Below, in pieces: positions 1 to 9,969 of a stretch of 64,000 nucleotides of DNA. The position numbers were made by a program, and so were the translations under genes. The notes beneath the pieces are model-generated. The model made no database searches. It was not told the DNA's origin and saw nothing but the letters and a program-made list of their open reading frames with translations. Source of the stretch: Desulfomicrobium baculatum DSM 4028 (GTDB lineage: Bacteria > Desulfobacterota > Desulfovibrionia > Desulfovibrionales > Desulfomicrobiaceae); contig NC_013173.1 in NCBI RefSeq assembly GCF_000023225.1, positions 3,784,501-3,848,500 on the forward strand. Direction: 5' to 3'. The stretch's first letter is position 1. Each line of letters begins with the position of its first letter.

Positions 1-23
1 AGCTGGACAGGCGCGCCTAGCTC

Positions 24-1178
24 ATGCTGCTTTACGTTCACGTGCCTTTCTGCGTGCGCAAATGCGGCTACTGCGCCTTCCATTCCGGTCCGTTTTCCCG
101 GGAAGCGGCGGCGCTTTATATGCAGCATGTTTTGCGGGAGCTGGCGGATTGGGGGAAAGTTCTGGGCCGGGTCCCGGTTGAGTCGGTTTATTTCGGAGGC
201 GGGACTCCGTCGCTTTTGGAGCCCGGTCAGATTGGGGCCTTGCTGGAGGCCGCTGGCACCTGCTTTACGCTGAGCGCAGATGCCGAAATCACCCTGGAGG
301 CCAACCCGGATTCCGTGCTTAGGCCCGGATTCCTGGACAGCGTGCGCGGCCTTGGAGTGAACCGGCTGAGTCTCGGTGTGCAGAGCCTCCAAGACGATCT
401 GCTGGCCATGCTCGGGCGTCCTCACGACAGCAGGCAGGCGCGTCTTGCCGTGCAGGCCGCGAGGGCGGCGGGATTCTCGAATTTGAGCCTGGACCTGATC
501 TGGGGGCTGCCCGGTCAGACTCATGAGCGCTGGATGAATGATCTGGCAGCGGCGGTGGAGTTGTCGCCCGAGCACCTCTCCTGTTATGGGCTGAGTCTGG
601 AAGACGGTACGGCCCTGACGCGCAAGGTCGAGGAAGGGGCGCTGACCCTGCCGGACGAGGAGACCGGCGCCCTCATGTACATGGACGGATCGGAATTTCT
701 GGAGTCGAGCGGATATGCTCATTACGAAATTTCGAATTATGCCCGCCCGGGTCGGGAGAGCCGTCACAACCGGGGCTATTGGGCGGGCCTGGAGTATCTG
801 GGCCTCGGCCCGGCGGCGGTTTCCACCATCCAGGACCGCAGGTGGTCGAACCCCACGGCTCTGGGCGAGTATGCAGCGGTTGTGGCCGAGGGCAAAGAGC
901 GAAACGAGACGGAGGTTTTGACGGCGCGTACGCGCCTGCAGGAAATGGTCATGCTGACCCTGCGCACGGGCGCCGGGCTTGACCTGGAAAAATTTAAGGC
1001 AACGACCGGAACGGAATTTCCATGGCGCCACCCGGCTGTCGAGCAATTGCGCTCCAGCGGGTTGGTTCGCCTCCGCGCCGGTCATCTTCAACTGACACGT
1101 AAGGGCATGCTGGTCAGCAATTCCGTCATCGAAATGGTGCTTGGAATTCTGGATCGCATGCACGCAGAAACTGTGTAG
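24..1178 (+). CDS. hemW: HemW-like radical SAM heme chaperone
   Basis: Radical SAM protein of the HemN/HemW family, 384 residues. The [4Fe-4S] motif is C10-x3-C14-x2-C17 followed by A-F, giving the CxxxCxYCxF pattern; GGGTPS follows at about 58-63 and the HNRGYW motif of the HemW group lies in the C-terminal half. HemW proteins bind heme and are thought to deliver it to target proteins; they lack the coproporphyrinogen dehydrogenase activity of true HemN, so annotation as hemN would be wrong. The short N-terminus directly before the cluster favours HemW. The start is ATG. A TAG three bases upstream (18-20) may end a preceding gene outside the window, which suggests hemW is the last or a middle gene of an operon. 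Confidence 0.88.
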   Translation: MLLYVHVPFCVRKCGYCAFHSGPFSREAAALYMQHVLRELADWGKVLGRVPVESVYFGGGTPSLLEPGQIGALLEAAGTCFTLSADAEITLEANPDSVLRPGFLDSVRGLGVNRLSLGVQSLQDDLLAMLGRPHDSRQARLAVQAARAAGFSNLSLDLIWGLPGQTHERWMNDLAAAVELSPEHLSCYGLSLEDGTALTRKVEEGALTLPDEETGALMYMDGSEFLESSGYAHYEISNYARPGRESRHNRGYWAGLEYLGLGPAAVSTIQDRRWSNPTALGEYAAVVAEGKERNETEVLTARTRLQEMVMLTLRTGAGLDLEKFKATTGTEFPWRHPAVEQLRSSGLVRLRAGHLQLTRKGMLVSNSVIEMVLGILDRMHAETV

Positions 1179-1185
1179 GACACTT

Positions 1186-3411
1186 ATGACAGACACCACT
1201 GATTTTGGTGACGCCCCGCGCGAGGGCTCCCAAACCGAGAATTTCGAAGGCAAGGCATTTTCCATGGCCGACCTGCCGCAAACCCTGCAGGCCGCGGCGA
1301 CCCGTTTGAACTGGGCCGAGCTCATGCCGGTGCAGGTGCAAACCATCCCGTACATGCTTGGCGGACAGGACGTCATGGTCCAGTCGCAGACCGGCAGCGG
1401 CAAGACCGGGGCTTTTTTGCTGCCCATTCTGGACCGCATTGAAACAGGGCTTGGCGCGCCGCAGGCCCTGGTCCTGGTTCCCACCCGCGAGCTGGCCGTG
1501 CAGGTCACCCGCGATGCCGAGGAACTGGGCCGGGAGGCCGGGATCAAACCGCTCTCCATCTACGGCGGCGTGGGCTACAAGGGCCAGATCCAGGGCCTTG
1601 AGGACGGGGCGCAGCTCATCATCGGCACGCCGGGGCGCATCCTGGACCACCTGCTCAAAGGGAATCTCAACCTGGACCGGCTGAAGATCCTGGTCTTCGA
1701 CGAGGCCGACCGCATGCTGTCCATGGGTTTTTATCCGGACATGAAGCAGCTGCAGCGCTATTTGCCGCGCGGGCTGCAGTCGGCCATGTTCTCGGCGACC
1801 TATCCCGGACATGTGAAGCGCCTGGCCCAGCAGTTTCTGAAAGATCCGGTCTTTGTATCCTTAAGCCAGTCCCAGGTTCACGTCAGCGACGTGCTGCATG
1901 TGGTCTACAAGGTGCCGGCCATGCAGAAGAGCCGCATCCTGGTCAAGATCATCGAGCAGGAGAACCCGGCCTCGGCCATCATCTTCTGCAACACCAAGGC
2001 GGATGTGCATTTTGTGTCCACGGTGCTGCGTCGCTTCGGCTACGATGTGGGCGAGATCAGCGCCGACCTGACCCAGGCTGCGCGGGAAGAGGTGCTTGAG
2101 AAGCTGCGTCTGAACAAACTCAAGTTCCTGGTGGCCACGGATGTGGCCGCGCGCGGCATCGACATCCACGAGCTGTCCCATGTCTTCCAGTATCAGCCGC
2201 CTCAGGATCACGAGGCCTACGTGCACCGCACCGGACGCACCGGAAGGGCCGGAGCCGCCGGAGTCGCGATATCCTTTGTTTCGGGCATGGAAGAGATTGA
2301 GCTTGAGCAGATAGCCAAGAAATTCTCCATCCCCATGGTCGAACAGCCCCTGCCTGCCGACGAGGAGCTTGAAACGCTCATCTCCCAGCGGGCCGTGTTT
2401 TTGCTTGAGGCGCGCCTGCGCAAGGCCGACAATATCCAAAAAGAGCGGATGCAGCGGTTCATGCGCACCGTGGGCGAGCTTGCGGCCAACGACGAATCCC
2501 GCGCACTTTTGGCCATGCTGGTGGACGAATTCTATCAGGGTACCTTTCATGCCCCGCTGGAGCAGCCTTCGGAGAAATTGGTCGACATGGTCCGCCCTGT
2601 CAGGCCCCAGTCCGCGCCTGCGCAGCCTGCTGCGCCCAGAGCGCCCAGAATGCCCGCTCCCCGGCCAGTGCCTCAGACCGAGAACATCCAGACCGAGCAG
2701 CCTGCGGACGCAGCGGCCGTCCCGGCCGAGAACGGACGGCCCGAAGGCGAGAAGCGTCGGCGCAAGCGGTCCCGCAAAAAGCCGGCCGCCGGAGCTGACG
2801 CAGCTTTGCGCGAGCAGGCCCGCCCTGAAATATCACCGGAGGCCTCGGATGTTCAGCCGGCCGCCCTTGAACCTGCGGAAGTCCCTGCGGTAGCCCCCGA
2901 GGTCGTCGTGGAGCCCCAGGTCTCTGCGCCGGCGGTCATCCCGGAAAAGATTCAGCCTCCCCGCAGCCCCCGGCCGCCGAAGCCCGCTCCGCAGGCTGCG
3001 CCCGCTCGGGCCGAGACCAAGGATGAGGCCGTGGCGGCAGAATCCGTAGCGCCCGGCACTCCCGAGGAGAATGTGACCGAAGAAGGACAGCCTGCGGCCG
3101 CGCCGAAAAAGCGTCGTCGCCGCCGTCCACGCAAGTCTGGAGGGGCAAAGCCCGAAGGCGGCAATGATGTTGCGACTGAGGCTGCCGCACCCTCCGGGGC
3201 TTCCGCTCCGGCGCCAAGCGTTGCGCAAGCCCCGGCAGCCCCTGCGCCTGCGTCCCGTCCGCCGCGCGGGGAACCCAAGGCGAAGTCTGCGGAGGCTCCG
3301 GCCGACGACAGTGCCTCGCGGACCAGGGAAGCCCCTCGTCCCAGTCGCAAGAAGCCGGCCGAGGCCAAGACCGAACCGCCTAGGCCCAAGAAAAAGATAT
3401 TCCTGGAATAA
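1186..3411 (+). CDS. DEAD-box RNA helicase with long basic Ala/Pro-rich tail
   Basis: ATP-dependent RNA helicase, 741 residues from the ATG at 1186, which follows AGGA at 1177-1180; an in-frame TTG at 1141 would overlap hemW and lacks such a site. Motifs in order: Q motif near 50, SQTGSGKT at 67-74, PTREL at 99-103, TPGR at 148-151, DEAD at 172-175, SAT at 203-205 and HRTGRTGRAG in the second RecA lobe. The helicase core ends near residue 400. From about 470 to the end the protein is low-complexity Ala/Pro/Glu sequence with clusters of Lys/Arg such as KKRRRRRPRK, probably a disordered RNA-binding tail. Likely roles are ribosome assembly or RNA decay in the cold, inferred from RhlE/CsdA relatives. 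A terminator follows 5 bases after the stop. Confidence 0.9.
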   Translation: MTDTTDFGDAPREGSQTENFEGKAFSMADLPQTLQAAATRLNWAELMPVQVQTIPYMLGGQDVMVQSQTGSGKTGAFLLPILDRIETGLGAPQALVLVPTRELAVQVTRDAEELGREAGIKPLSIYGGVGYKGQIQGLEDGAQLIIGTPGRILDHLLKGNLNLDRLKILVFDEADRMLSMGFYPDMKQLQRYLPRGLQSAMFSATYPGHVKRLAQQFLKDPVFVSLSQSQVHVSDVLHVVYKVPAMQKSRILVKIIEQENPASAIIFCNTKADVHFVSTVLRRFGYDVGEISADLTQAAREEVLEKLRLNKLKFLVATDVAARGIDIHELSHVFQYQPPQDHEAYVHRTGRTGRAGAAGVAISFVSGMEEIELEQIAKKFSIPMVEQPLPADEELETLISQRAVFLLEARLRKADNIQKERMQRFMRTVGELAANDESRALLAMLVDEFYQGTFHAPLEQPSEKLVDMVRPVRPQSAPAQPAAPRAPRMPAPRPVPQTENIQTEQPADAAAVPAENGRPEGEKRRRKRSRKKPAAGADAALREQARPEISPEASDVQPAALEPAEVPAVAPEVVVEPQVSAPAVIPEKIQPPRSPRPPKPAPQAAPARAETKDEAVAAESVAPGTPEENVTEEGQPAAAPKKRRRRRPRKSGGAKPEGGNDVATEAAAPSGASAPAPSVAQAPAAPAPASRPPRGEPKAKSAEAPADDSASRTREAPRPSRKKPAEAKTEPPRPKKKIFLE

Positions 3412-3416
3412 ACGTC

Positions 3417-3446
3417 AGCCCCGGCCAAGCTCCGGGGCTTTCTTTT
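3417..3446 (+). terminator. Intrinsic terminator of the helicase gene
   Basis: AGCCCCGG and CCGGGGCT form an 8-bp GC-rich stem with a 7-base loop, followed by a T-rich run (TTCTTTT). It lies just after the helicase stop codon. The 204 bases from here to the PilZ gene contain no gene I can support on either strand. Confidence 0.85.
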
Positions 3447-3650
3447 AGCGGACCGTGCGGGGGCCGGGACCGGTCGCGCAGTCGGCGCTGCGCGGAAGTT
3501 GCGCACGGCGCCCGGTTGGGTGTCGACGAAGAGTCCGGATTCGCGTAACAGTGAGAATGTCTTGCCTGTGATGACCAGGCCGGCACTGCCGCATTCGCGG
3601 TCGATATATCCGAATTTCAAGAGATGGTTCATGCATGGGCGGGAGGGAGC

Positions 3651-4025
3651 ATGTCAGAAGAGCGACGCAAACGAAGCCGGGTCAGCCTTGAATTTCCGCT
3701 GACAATCGCCTTTGAGGGCAAAAGGGTCCGGGGCAAGGTTCATGATTTGAGCTTGAAAGGGCTCGCGTGTTCCACGGAGGAGTGGATTCTTCCCGGCAAA
3801 GAGTGCGAGGTCACGCTGGAGCTTGAATCGGGGCTGCGCATGCATATGCACGGGCGGATCATCCGCGCCGGGCAGGACGGCGCCATCGATTTCATTCGTA
3901 TGGACGAGGCAAGTTTTGCCCATCTGCGCAACCTGGTCCGGCTCTACGCCGAAGATGCCGATCTGGTCGACGAGGAGCTGCGCCACCCGGCGTTCACGCC
4001 GGAAGAGGAGCCTTTTCCAGAGTGA
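3651..4025 (+). CDS. PilZ domain protein
   Basis: A single-domain PilZ protein of 124 residues. PilZ domains bind cyclic di-GMP and control motility, exopolysaccharide or biofilm targets. The two binding signatures are present: the basic RxxxR element in RRKRSR (residues 5-10) and D-x-S-x-x-G at 32-37 (DLSLKG). The ATG at 3651 is preceded by a strong GGAGG with about 5 bases spacing; a longer in-frame start at 3624 lacks one. The acidic C-terminus (about 100-124) is outside the domain. The 3' end overlaps the opposing alkyltransferase gene by 32 bases. No partner gene is adjacent, so its target cannot be named. Confidence 0.85.
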   Translation: MSEERRKRSRVSLEFPLTIAFEGKRVRGKVHDLSLKGLACSTEEWILPGKECEVTLELESGLRMHMHGRIIRAGQDGAIDFIRMDEASFAHLRNLVRLYAEDADLVDEELRHPAFTPEEEPFPE

Positions 4026-4473
4026 GCAGGGTTCGTTTCAATTCAATTCCAGGCCCGAATCCGCCAAGCCCCAGGTTGCCGGCCAGTACCCGGTGACAGG
4101 GAACAAGCAGGGGCCAGGGGTTTCTGGCCATGACCCCGCCAACGGCGCGAGCCGCCCGGGGCGAGCCACAGCGATCGGCCAGCCGCCCATACGTAGTGAA
4201 GGCGCCTCTGGGTGTGTGCATGCGCAGCGTGTCCAGAACCTTCAAGGAGAAGGTGGTCAGACTGCGTCTGTCCAGAGGCATCTCCGGCCATTCGTCGGCA
4301 TGAAGGCTCGCGTACTGCGTCACGATCCGTTCCAATGCGGCTCCGTAGGGCGATAGTGGCGCGGTGGCGGCCTTAGGTTCCGCGCTCAGGTCTGTCCGGG
4401 TCAAAAGCCCGTCCGTCCACACAAAGGTGACCGAGAACCACCGGTTTGCAAACGTCTCCGAAAAAGCGTTCAT
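3994..4473 (-). CDS. ogt: O6-alkylguanine-DNA alkyltransferase
   Basis: Suicide DNA repair enzyme that moves a methyl group from O6-methylguanine to its own cysteine. The protein is 159 residues, the usual length for the Ogt/MGMT family, and carries the PCHRVL active-site motif with the acceptor Cys near 126. The helix-turn-helix recognition segment (about 95-120) precedes it. The start is the ATG at 4473, which overlaps the stop of the upstream radical SAM gene as ATGA, so the two are translationally coupled. The 3' end runs 32 bases into the convergent PilZ gene. The gene symbol ogt versus adaB cannot be decided from sequence alone. Confidence 0.88.
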   Translation of the reverse strand: MNAFSETFANRWFSVTFVWTDGLLTRTDLSAEPKAATAPLSPYGAALERIVTQYASLHADEWPEMPLDRRSLTTFSLKVLDTLRMHTPRGAFTTYGRLADRCGSPRAARAVGGVMARNPWPLLVPCHRVLAGNLGLGGFGPGIELKRTLLTLEKAPLPA

Positions 4474-5423
4474 GTTTTTTCCTTTTGAGGGTTCATCCAC
4501 TCCGGGCGTTTTTGCCCCAGGGCCTTGCCTTGCCATGTATCCGTGTCATGCAGGTGCTGTTTGACCGCGTTTAAGTAGGCGGTTTTTTTCATGGCCCACA
4601 AAGGGGCGAGCAGTTCGTCCTGTTCGGGGTCGCTGTTTATGCGGTGAATCACGATATCCTGCCGCAGCAGGGCAATTCCCCGCACAAGCCAGGTCTGGGA
4701 TTCCTCCTGCGAGAGCAGTGCGATCGACCCGGCGCGCCAGGCGGATTCCAGGGGCGTGTCCCGGCAGATATACAGATTATGTATTTTTATGCCGGACACC
4801 GGCAGGCTGTTGACAAAGAGAATGGTTTGTTCGAAGTCCGCCAAATTCTCCCCCGGCAAGCCGGTGATGACATGGGCGCAAACCTTGATTCCCCGTTCCG
4901 CGGCTTTTTGGGCCCACGTGGCGAAGCACGCTGCGTCATGTCCGCGGTTGATGCGGTGCAGGGTGCTGTCTTGCGCGGACTGCAGGCCCAGGTCCAGCCA
5001 GAGTTCTTCGAAAGGCGCACTGCGCAGGATATCCAGTTTTTCCTCGTCAAGGCAGTCCGGCCGGGTGCCGATGGCCAGGCCGACGAGGTCCGGCAGCCCA
5101 GCCAGTTCCTGCAGCAGCGCCCGCAACCGTTCCGCAGGCCCGTGGGTGTTGGAGAAAGACTGGAGATATCCCAGAAAGCGCGTGTCCGTGTCGCGGTCCC
5201 GGGATAACTCCCGATACGCGAAATATTGATGACGCAAGGACATGCCGGCCTCGGCCAGGCCGGTTCCGGTCCCCTTCTGATTGCAGAACGCACAGCCGCT
5301 GCGGGACAGGGTGCCGTCCCGGTTTGGGCATGAGCTGCCGGCGTCCAGCGGAATTTTACGGACCCGTTGGCCAAAGCGCTGCTTGAAGTAGAGTGACAGT
5401 CGGTAGAATCTGTTGTGAGACAT
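4470..5423 (-). CDS. Radical SAM protein, YhcC/TIGR01212 family
   Basis: A radical SAM enzyme of the YhcC family, 317 residues from the ATG at 5423. The N-terminal pattern F-G-Q-R-V-x-K-I then SCPNRDG and GCAFCN is characteristic; the cluster cysteines are about C32, C44 and C47 with the long first spacing typical of this family rather than CxxxCxxC. Family members have been linked to tRNA modification or remain uncharacterised, so substrate is left open. A longer form starting at 5510 is possible but adds an N-terminus not seen in the family. It is the first gene of a two-gene unit with the alkyltransferase and diverges from mreB. Confidence 0.82.
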   Translation of the reverse strand: MSHNRFYRLSLYFKQRFGQRVRKIPLDAGSSCPNRDGTLSRSGCAFCNQKGTGTGLAEAGMSLRHQYFAYRELSRDRDTDTRFLGYLQSFSNTHGPAERLRALLQELAGLPDLVGLAIGTRPDCLDEEKLDILRSAPFEELWLDLGLQSAQDSTLHRINRGHDAACFATWAQKAAERGIKVCAHVITGLPGENLADFEQTILFVNSLPVSGIKIHNLYICRDTPLESAWRAGSIALLSQEESQTWLVRGIALLRQDIVIHRINSDPEQDELLAPLWAMKKTAYLNAVKQHLHDTDTWQGKALGQKRPEWMNPQKEKT

Positions 5424-5600
5424 CGTTGGTATGATTGAGGTTTGTGCCTGGCTGCGGTGCGGGTTGCCTGCGCGTTGAAATTCGGATAGGCAGCGAGGCT
5501 CATTACACATCTTTTTAGGACCCGTTCCATCAGTGTCCCGCAGTGGTCCGTGCTCCGGAGCGGGCGACGCTTTTCCAGCCTACCGCGCTGAACATGATAA

Positions 5601-6653
<1,053 letters not shown>

Positions 6654-6657
6654 AGTG

Positions 6658-7674
6658 ATGTCCCCTCGCTTCAAACGCCTGGTCCTCTTTTTTTTTCTTC
6701 CGCTGTTCCTCTATTTTTCCATGTACACATGGAACTGGAAGACGGGGTATCTCGATCGCCTGGCCGCCTTGACCGGGATGGAGCTGACCGGGTGGGTCCT
6801 GGCCCCGGGCAGATGGCTGCAGAACAATGTCGACGAATTCTGGTCGCGCTACGTCTATCTGGTCGGCGTGCGCCAGGAGAACGAGGACCTGGTCTTGCGG
6901 GTGCGGGAGCTTGAGCAGGAGCTGGGCCGCATATCCGAAAAGGCAAAATCCGCCGATCGCCTGACGTCCCTCTTGCGCTTCAGCCCCGAACCCCCCTGGG
7001 AGATGCGCGGGGGGCGGGTCATCGGCCAGAAGCTCGGTCCCAACGCGATTCTGGAAACCATACTTGTCGATGTGGGCCTGAGCCACGGCGTAAGGCTCAA
7101 TGATCCGGTCATCTCGCCCAAGGGCGTGGTCGGAAGAATCGCCAAGCCGGGTCTTCATTTTTCTTCCGTGGTGCTCTTGTCGGATCCCTCCAGCCGAATT
7201 CCCGTCATGACCAGCGAGGGCCGCGTGCCGGCCATCGTTCAGGGCCAAGGCGCCGGAGCTTTCCTTGAGGTCAAGTTCATTCCCCGCAACGATCCGGTCA
7301 GCCCTGGCGAGATATTGCTCAGCTCCGGCCTGGGCGGCGTTTTTCCCAAGGGCATACCCGTGGCCAGAGTGGTGGAAGTGACTCCGGCGGACGTTTCCCT
7401 TTTTCAGCGGGTTTATGCCGAACCCCTTCTCGCCCTGCGTTATTACGAGGAACTCCTGGTCCTGAGCCGTACGGACGGGTTCGACGCCGGTCAGCCCGTC
7501 ATGTCTCCGGCCGTGACCAACGCGTCCTCTCCCGAGGCTCCCAAGGCTCCCGATAAAACTCCTGCAGCTCAGCCAGCGGCCGAGACCGCGCCTGCGGCGG
7601 GTCCGTCGGCAGCACCTCCTTCCGCGCCAGAGCCAGCCACTGTAACACGGCACCCTGTGCGCAAGAAGCCGTGA
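6658..7674 (+). CDS. mreC: Rod shape-determining protein MreC
   Basis: Periplasmic scaffold of the elongasome, anchored by one N-terminal membrane segment (about residues 6-20). A coiled coil follows (about 65-100, including ENEDLVLRVRELEQEL), then the MreC beta domain. The C-terminal 50 residues are Ala/Pro-rich and probably disordered. The start is ATG 6658, with GTG 6655 immediately before it in the same frame; both lie within 5 bases of the mreB stop. MreC activates the PBP2-RodA pair encoded two genes downstream. Confidence 0.93.
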   Translation: MSPRFKRLVLFFFLPLFLYFSMYTWNWKTGYLDRLAALTGMELTGWVLAPGRWLQNNVDEFWSRYVYLVGVRQENEDLVLRVRELEQELGRISEKAKSADRLTSLLRFSPEPPWEMRGGRVIGQKLGPNAILETILVDVGLSHGVRLNDPVISPKGVVGRIAKPGLHFSSVVLLSDPSSRIPVMTSEGRVPAIVQGQGAGAFLEVKFIPRNDPVSPGEILLSSGLGGVFPKGIPVARVVEVTPADVSLFQRVYAEPLLALRYYEELLVLSRTDGFDAGQPVMSPAVTNASSPEAPKAPDKTPAAQPAAETAPAAGPSAAPPSAPEPATVTRHPVRKKP

Positions 7675-8177
7675 GACTTTCCGCCGCGCATCCCTCCACT
7701 TCGCGAAAAGGTCAAATTCCTGCGGTCATCTGGTGGACAGACTTTCTGATCATCGCCCTGTGGGCGCAGGAACTGTCCGGTGGGCTCGACTTCCTCTCTC
7801 CCGGAGTGCTTATCTGCCTGCAGTCCGGGCAGTGGTTGACCGCGCTCTGGATGGGCGTGCTGTGGGTGCTTGTGCAGGAGGGCGGCGGCAATCTGGTTTT
7901 TGGCGTAAGTATTCTTTTTTATGCCGGGATGCTGATATTTTTTCTGCTTTCGAAATGGCTGCTCGAGCCGGAAAACCCTCTTTTCATTATTCTGTTCTCG
8001 CTGCTGCTGGCGTGCTGGTCATGGGTGGTGCTGAGCGGGGCAATCAGTTTCCAGGAACTGCCGCCCCGGACGTATTCGCCCTGGTCCTGGATTGCCAGGC
8101 AGTGGGCTGCGTACATGCTTTTTTGGAGCGGAGCCCTGTTCATTTATCGGCGGGGGGGCAGAAATGGGCGCATTTAA
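7671..8177 (+). CDS. mreD: MreD-like membrane protein
   Basis: A 168-residue, strongly hydrophobic protein with about five predicted membrane segments. Sequence conservation in MreD is low; the assignment rests on size, hydrophobicity and the fixed position between mreC and PBP2. The GTG start overlaps the mreC stop (GTGA), and the 3' end overlaps mrdA by 14 bases. MreD is the integral membrane partner of MreC in the elongasome. Confidence 0.8.
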   Translation: MRLSAAHPSTSRKGQIPAVIWWTDFLIIALWAQELSGGLDFLSPGVLICLQSGQWLTALWMGVLWVLVQEGGGNLVFGVSILFYAGMLIFFLLSKWLLEPENPLFIILFSLLLACWSWVVLSGAISFQELPPRTYSPWSWIARQWAAYMLFWSGALFIYRRGGRNGRI

Positions 8178-9957
8178 CACCCCCGAGCGGCCTCAGATAT
8201 TTTCCGGCCCACCGCTGTTGCTTGTGTTTCTGGTGGTTCTTTTTTGCATCTTCAGTATCCGCCTGTGGTATCTGCAAATCTACAAAAGTGATTTTTATCA
8301 GGGTCGCGCCCAGGAAAACAGAACCAGGCAGAGCACCATGTTTTCTCCACGAGGCATCATCCGGGATCGCACCGGGCAGTTGCTGGCGGAAAACAATCCA
8401 GCCTACGCCCTGGCGCTGGTGCGCGAGGACTGCCCGGACATTCCCAAGACGCTGGACCAGATCAGCCGTTGGACCGGCCAGCCTCGGGATGAACTGCAAA
8501 AAGCCTTTGAGATCGGTCGCAAGCGGGTCAAACATTTTGACGAGCAGGTCATCGTGCCCAATATCCCGTTTGAGCTTGTGGCCCTGGTCGAGGCTCACCG
8601 GCAGGACTGGCCCGGGCTTGTCATCGCCGTGCGCCCCAAGCGTTCCTACGCTTACGGTGAAACGCTGGCGCATGTCCTGGGTTATGTGGCCAGGGCCAAT
8701 GAAGAGGAACTCATCAATGACCCGGACCTGCAGCTGGGCGACAACGTCGGCAAGCAGGGCGTTGAGCTGATGCTTGAGCGCAGGTTGCGCGGAACCAAGG
8801 GTCTTCAGGAGTTTGAGGTCGATGCATCCGGGCGGGTGCTGTCCTCGCGGATTGTATCTTCGCCGGTTATGGGCGAAGATTTGAATTTGAGCATCTCCCT
8901 GCCCTTGCAGGAGACCGCGACCAAGGCCCTGGGCGACCGTGCAGGCTCGGTCGTGGCCCTGGATGCCGACACGGGGGAGGTGCTGGCCCTGGTCAGTCTG
9001 CCCAGCTATGATCCCAATGAGTTTGTTGTCGGCATCAGTCATGCGAAGTGGAAGGAGTTGCTCGAAGATCCTCTGCATCCTCTGCAGAACCGGCCAGTGC
9101 AAAGCACGTATCCTCCCGGATCCATCTTCAAGCTCGCGATAGGGGGGCTTGGGCTTGAGAGCGGCACCGTCAAGCCTTCCTCGACCGTGTTTTGTTCCGG
9201 CAGTTACAAGCTCGGCAAGCGAGTTTTTCGCTGTTGGAATAAAGGTGGGCACGGGACGACCGATTTCAAAAAGTCCCTGCGCGAATCGTGCGACGTCTAT
9301 TATTATCAGCTTGGGGAACAGCTTGGCGTGGAAGCGATCAGCGACTTTGCAATCCGCTGCGGATTCGGAGTCAAGACCGGCGTGGAGCTGCCCCACGAGC
9401 GGGCCGGAAACATGCCTACGCCGGAATGGAAATTGAACCGCTTTGGAGAAAAATGGCAGGGCGGAGAGACCTTGAACTACGCCATCGGTCAGGGATACAC
9501 ACTGACTACGCCTTTGCAGGTGGCCAGGTTTGTCGCGGCCCTGGTCAATGACGGGAAGATCCTGCGGCCGACCCTGCTTTTATCCGAGAAGCCCGACGTG
9601 GTGGGCGAACTGCCCATGCGTCCCGCGACCAGGAAGCTGATTCTCGACGCCATGGTGGCCACGGTGGAGGAGGAGCGGGGCACTGCCCGGGTTCTTCGCC
9701 GTCCCGGACTCAGGATCGGAGGCAAGACCGGCACGGCCCAGGTCGTCAAGCTGCTGGACAAGTACGAAAAGAAAAAGACAAATGAAATCCCCTATAAATA
9801 CAGGGATCACGCCTGGATGGCCAGCTTCGGGGAAAAGGACGGGAAGCGTTTCGTTGTCGTGTCCATGGTCGAGCACGGCGGTCATGGCGGTTCGGATGCG
9901 GGCCCCGTGGCCGGTGCGGTGCTCGACGCTCTCTTGGGCGTTCAATCGGAAGAGTGA
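8164..9957 (+). CDS. mrdA: Penicillin-binding protein 2 (elongasome transpeptidase)
   Basis: Class B penicillin-binding protein, 597 residues, that cross-links peptidoglycan during cell elongation. One N-terminal membrane anchor (about 17-35) precedes the PBP dimerisation domain and the transpeptidase domain. Active-site motifs are SxxK with the nucleophile at about S320 (PPGSIFK), SxD at 375-377 (SCD) and KTG at about 521 (KTGTAQV). The ATG at 8164 has a purine-rich GGGGGG stretch 6 bases upstream; a start 72 bases earlier would add an N-terminus before the anchor and overlap mreD further. Confidence 0.95.
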   Translation: MGAFNTPERPQIFSGPPLLLVFLVVLFCIFSIRLWYLQIYKSDFYQGRAQENRTRQSTMFSPRGIIRDRTGQLLAENNPAYALALVREDCPDIPKTLDQISRWTGQPRDELQKAFEIGRKRVKHFDEQVIVPNIPFELVALVEAHRQDWPGLVIAVRPKRSYAYGETLAHVLGYVARANEEELINDPDLQLGDNVGKQGVELMLERRLRGTKGLQEFEVDASGRVLSSRIVSSPVMGEDLNLSISLPLQETATKALGDRAGSVVALDADTGEVLALVSLPSYDPNEFVVGISHAKWKELLEDPLHPLQNRPVQSTYPPGSIFKLAIGGLGLESGTVKPSSTVFCSGSYKLGKRVFRCWNKGGHGTTDFKKSLRESCDVYYYQLGEQLGVEAISDFAIRCGFGVKTGVELPHERAGNMPTPEWKLNRFGEKWQGGETLNYAIGQGYTLTTPLQVARFVAALVNDGKILRPTLLLSEKPDVVGELPMRPATRKLILDAMVATVEEERGTARVLRRPGLRIGGKTGTAQVVKLLDKYEKKKTNEIPYKYRDHAWMASFGEKDGKRFVVVSMVEHGGHGGSDAGPVAGAVLDALLGVQSEE

Positions 9958-9969
9958 CCAGGAAAAGAA

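Noticed and set aside
1-20. Possible C-terminal end of an upstream gene (…LDRRA then TAG)
   Set aside because: Six codons and a stop are too little to support a gene; it is mentioned only in the hemW note.
2952-3632. Long minus-strand frame across the helicase tail and the gap to the PilZ gene
   Set aside because: It runs through the helicase terminator and most of it is antisense to the Ala/Pro-rich tail, where GC bias opens all frames. No ribosome site lies before its start at 3632.
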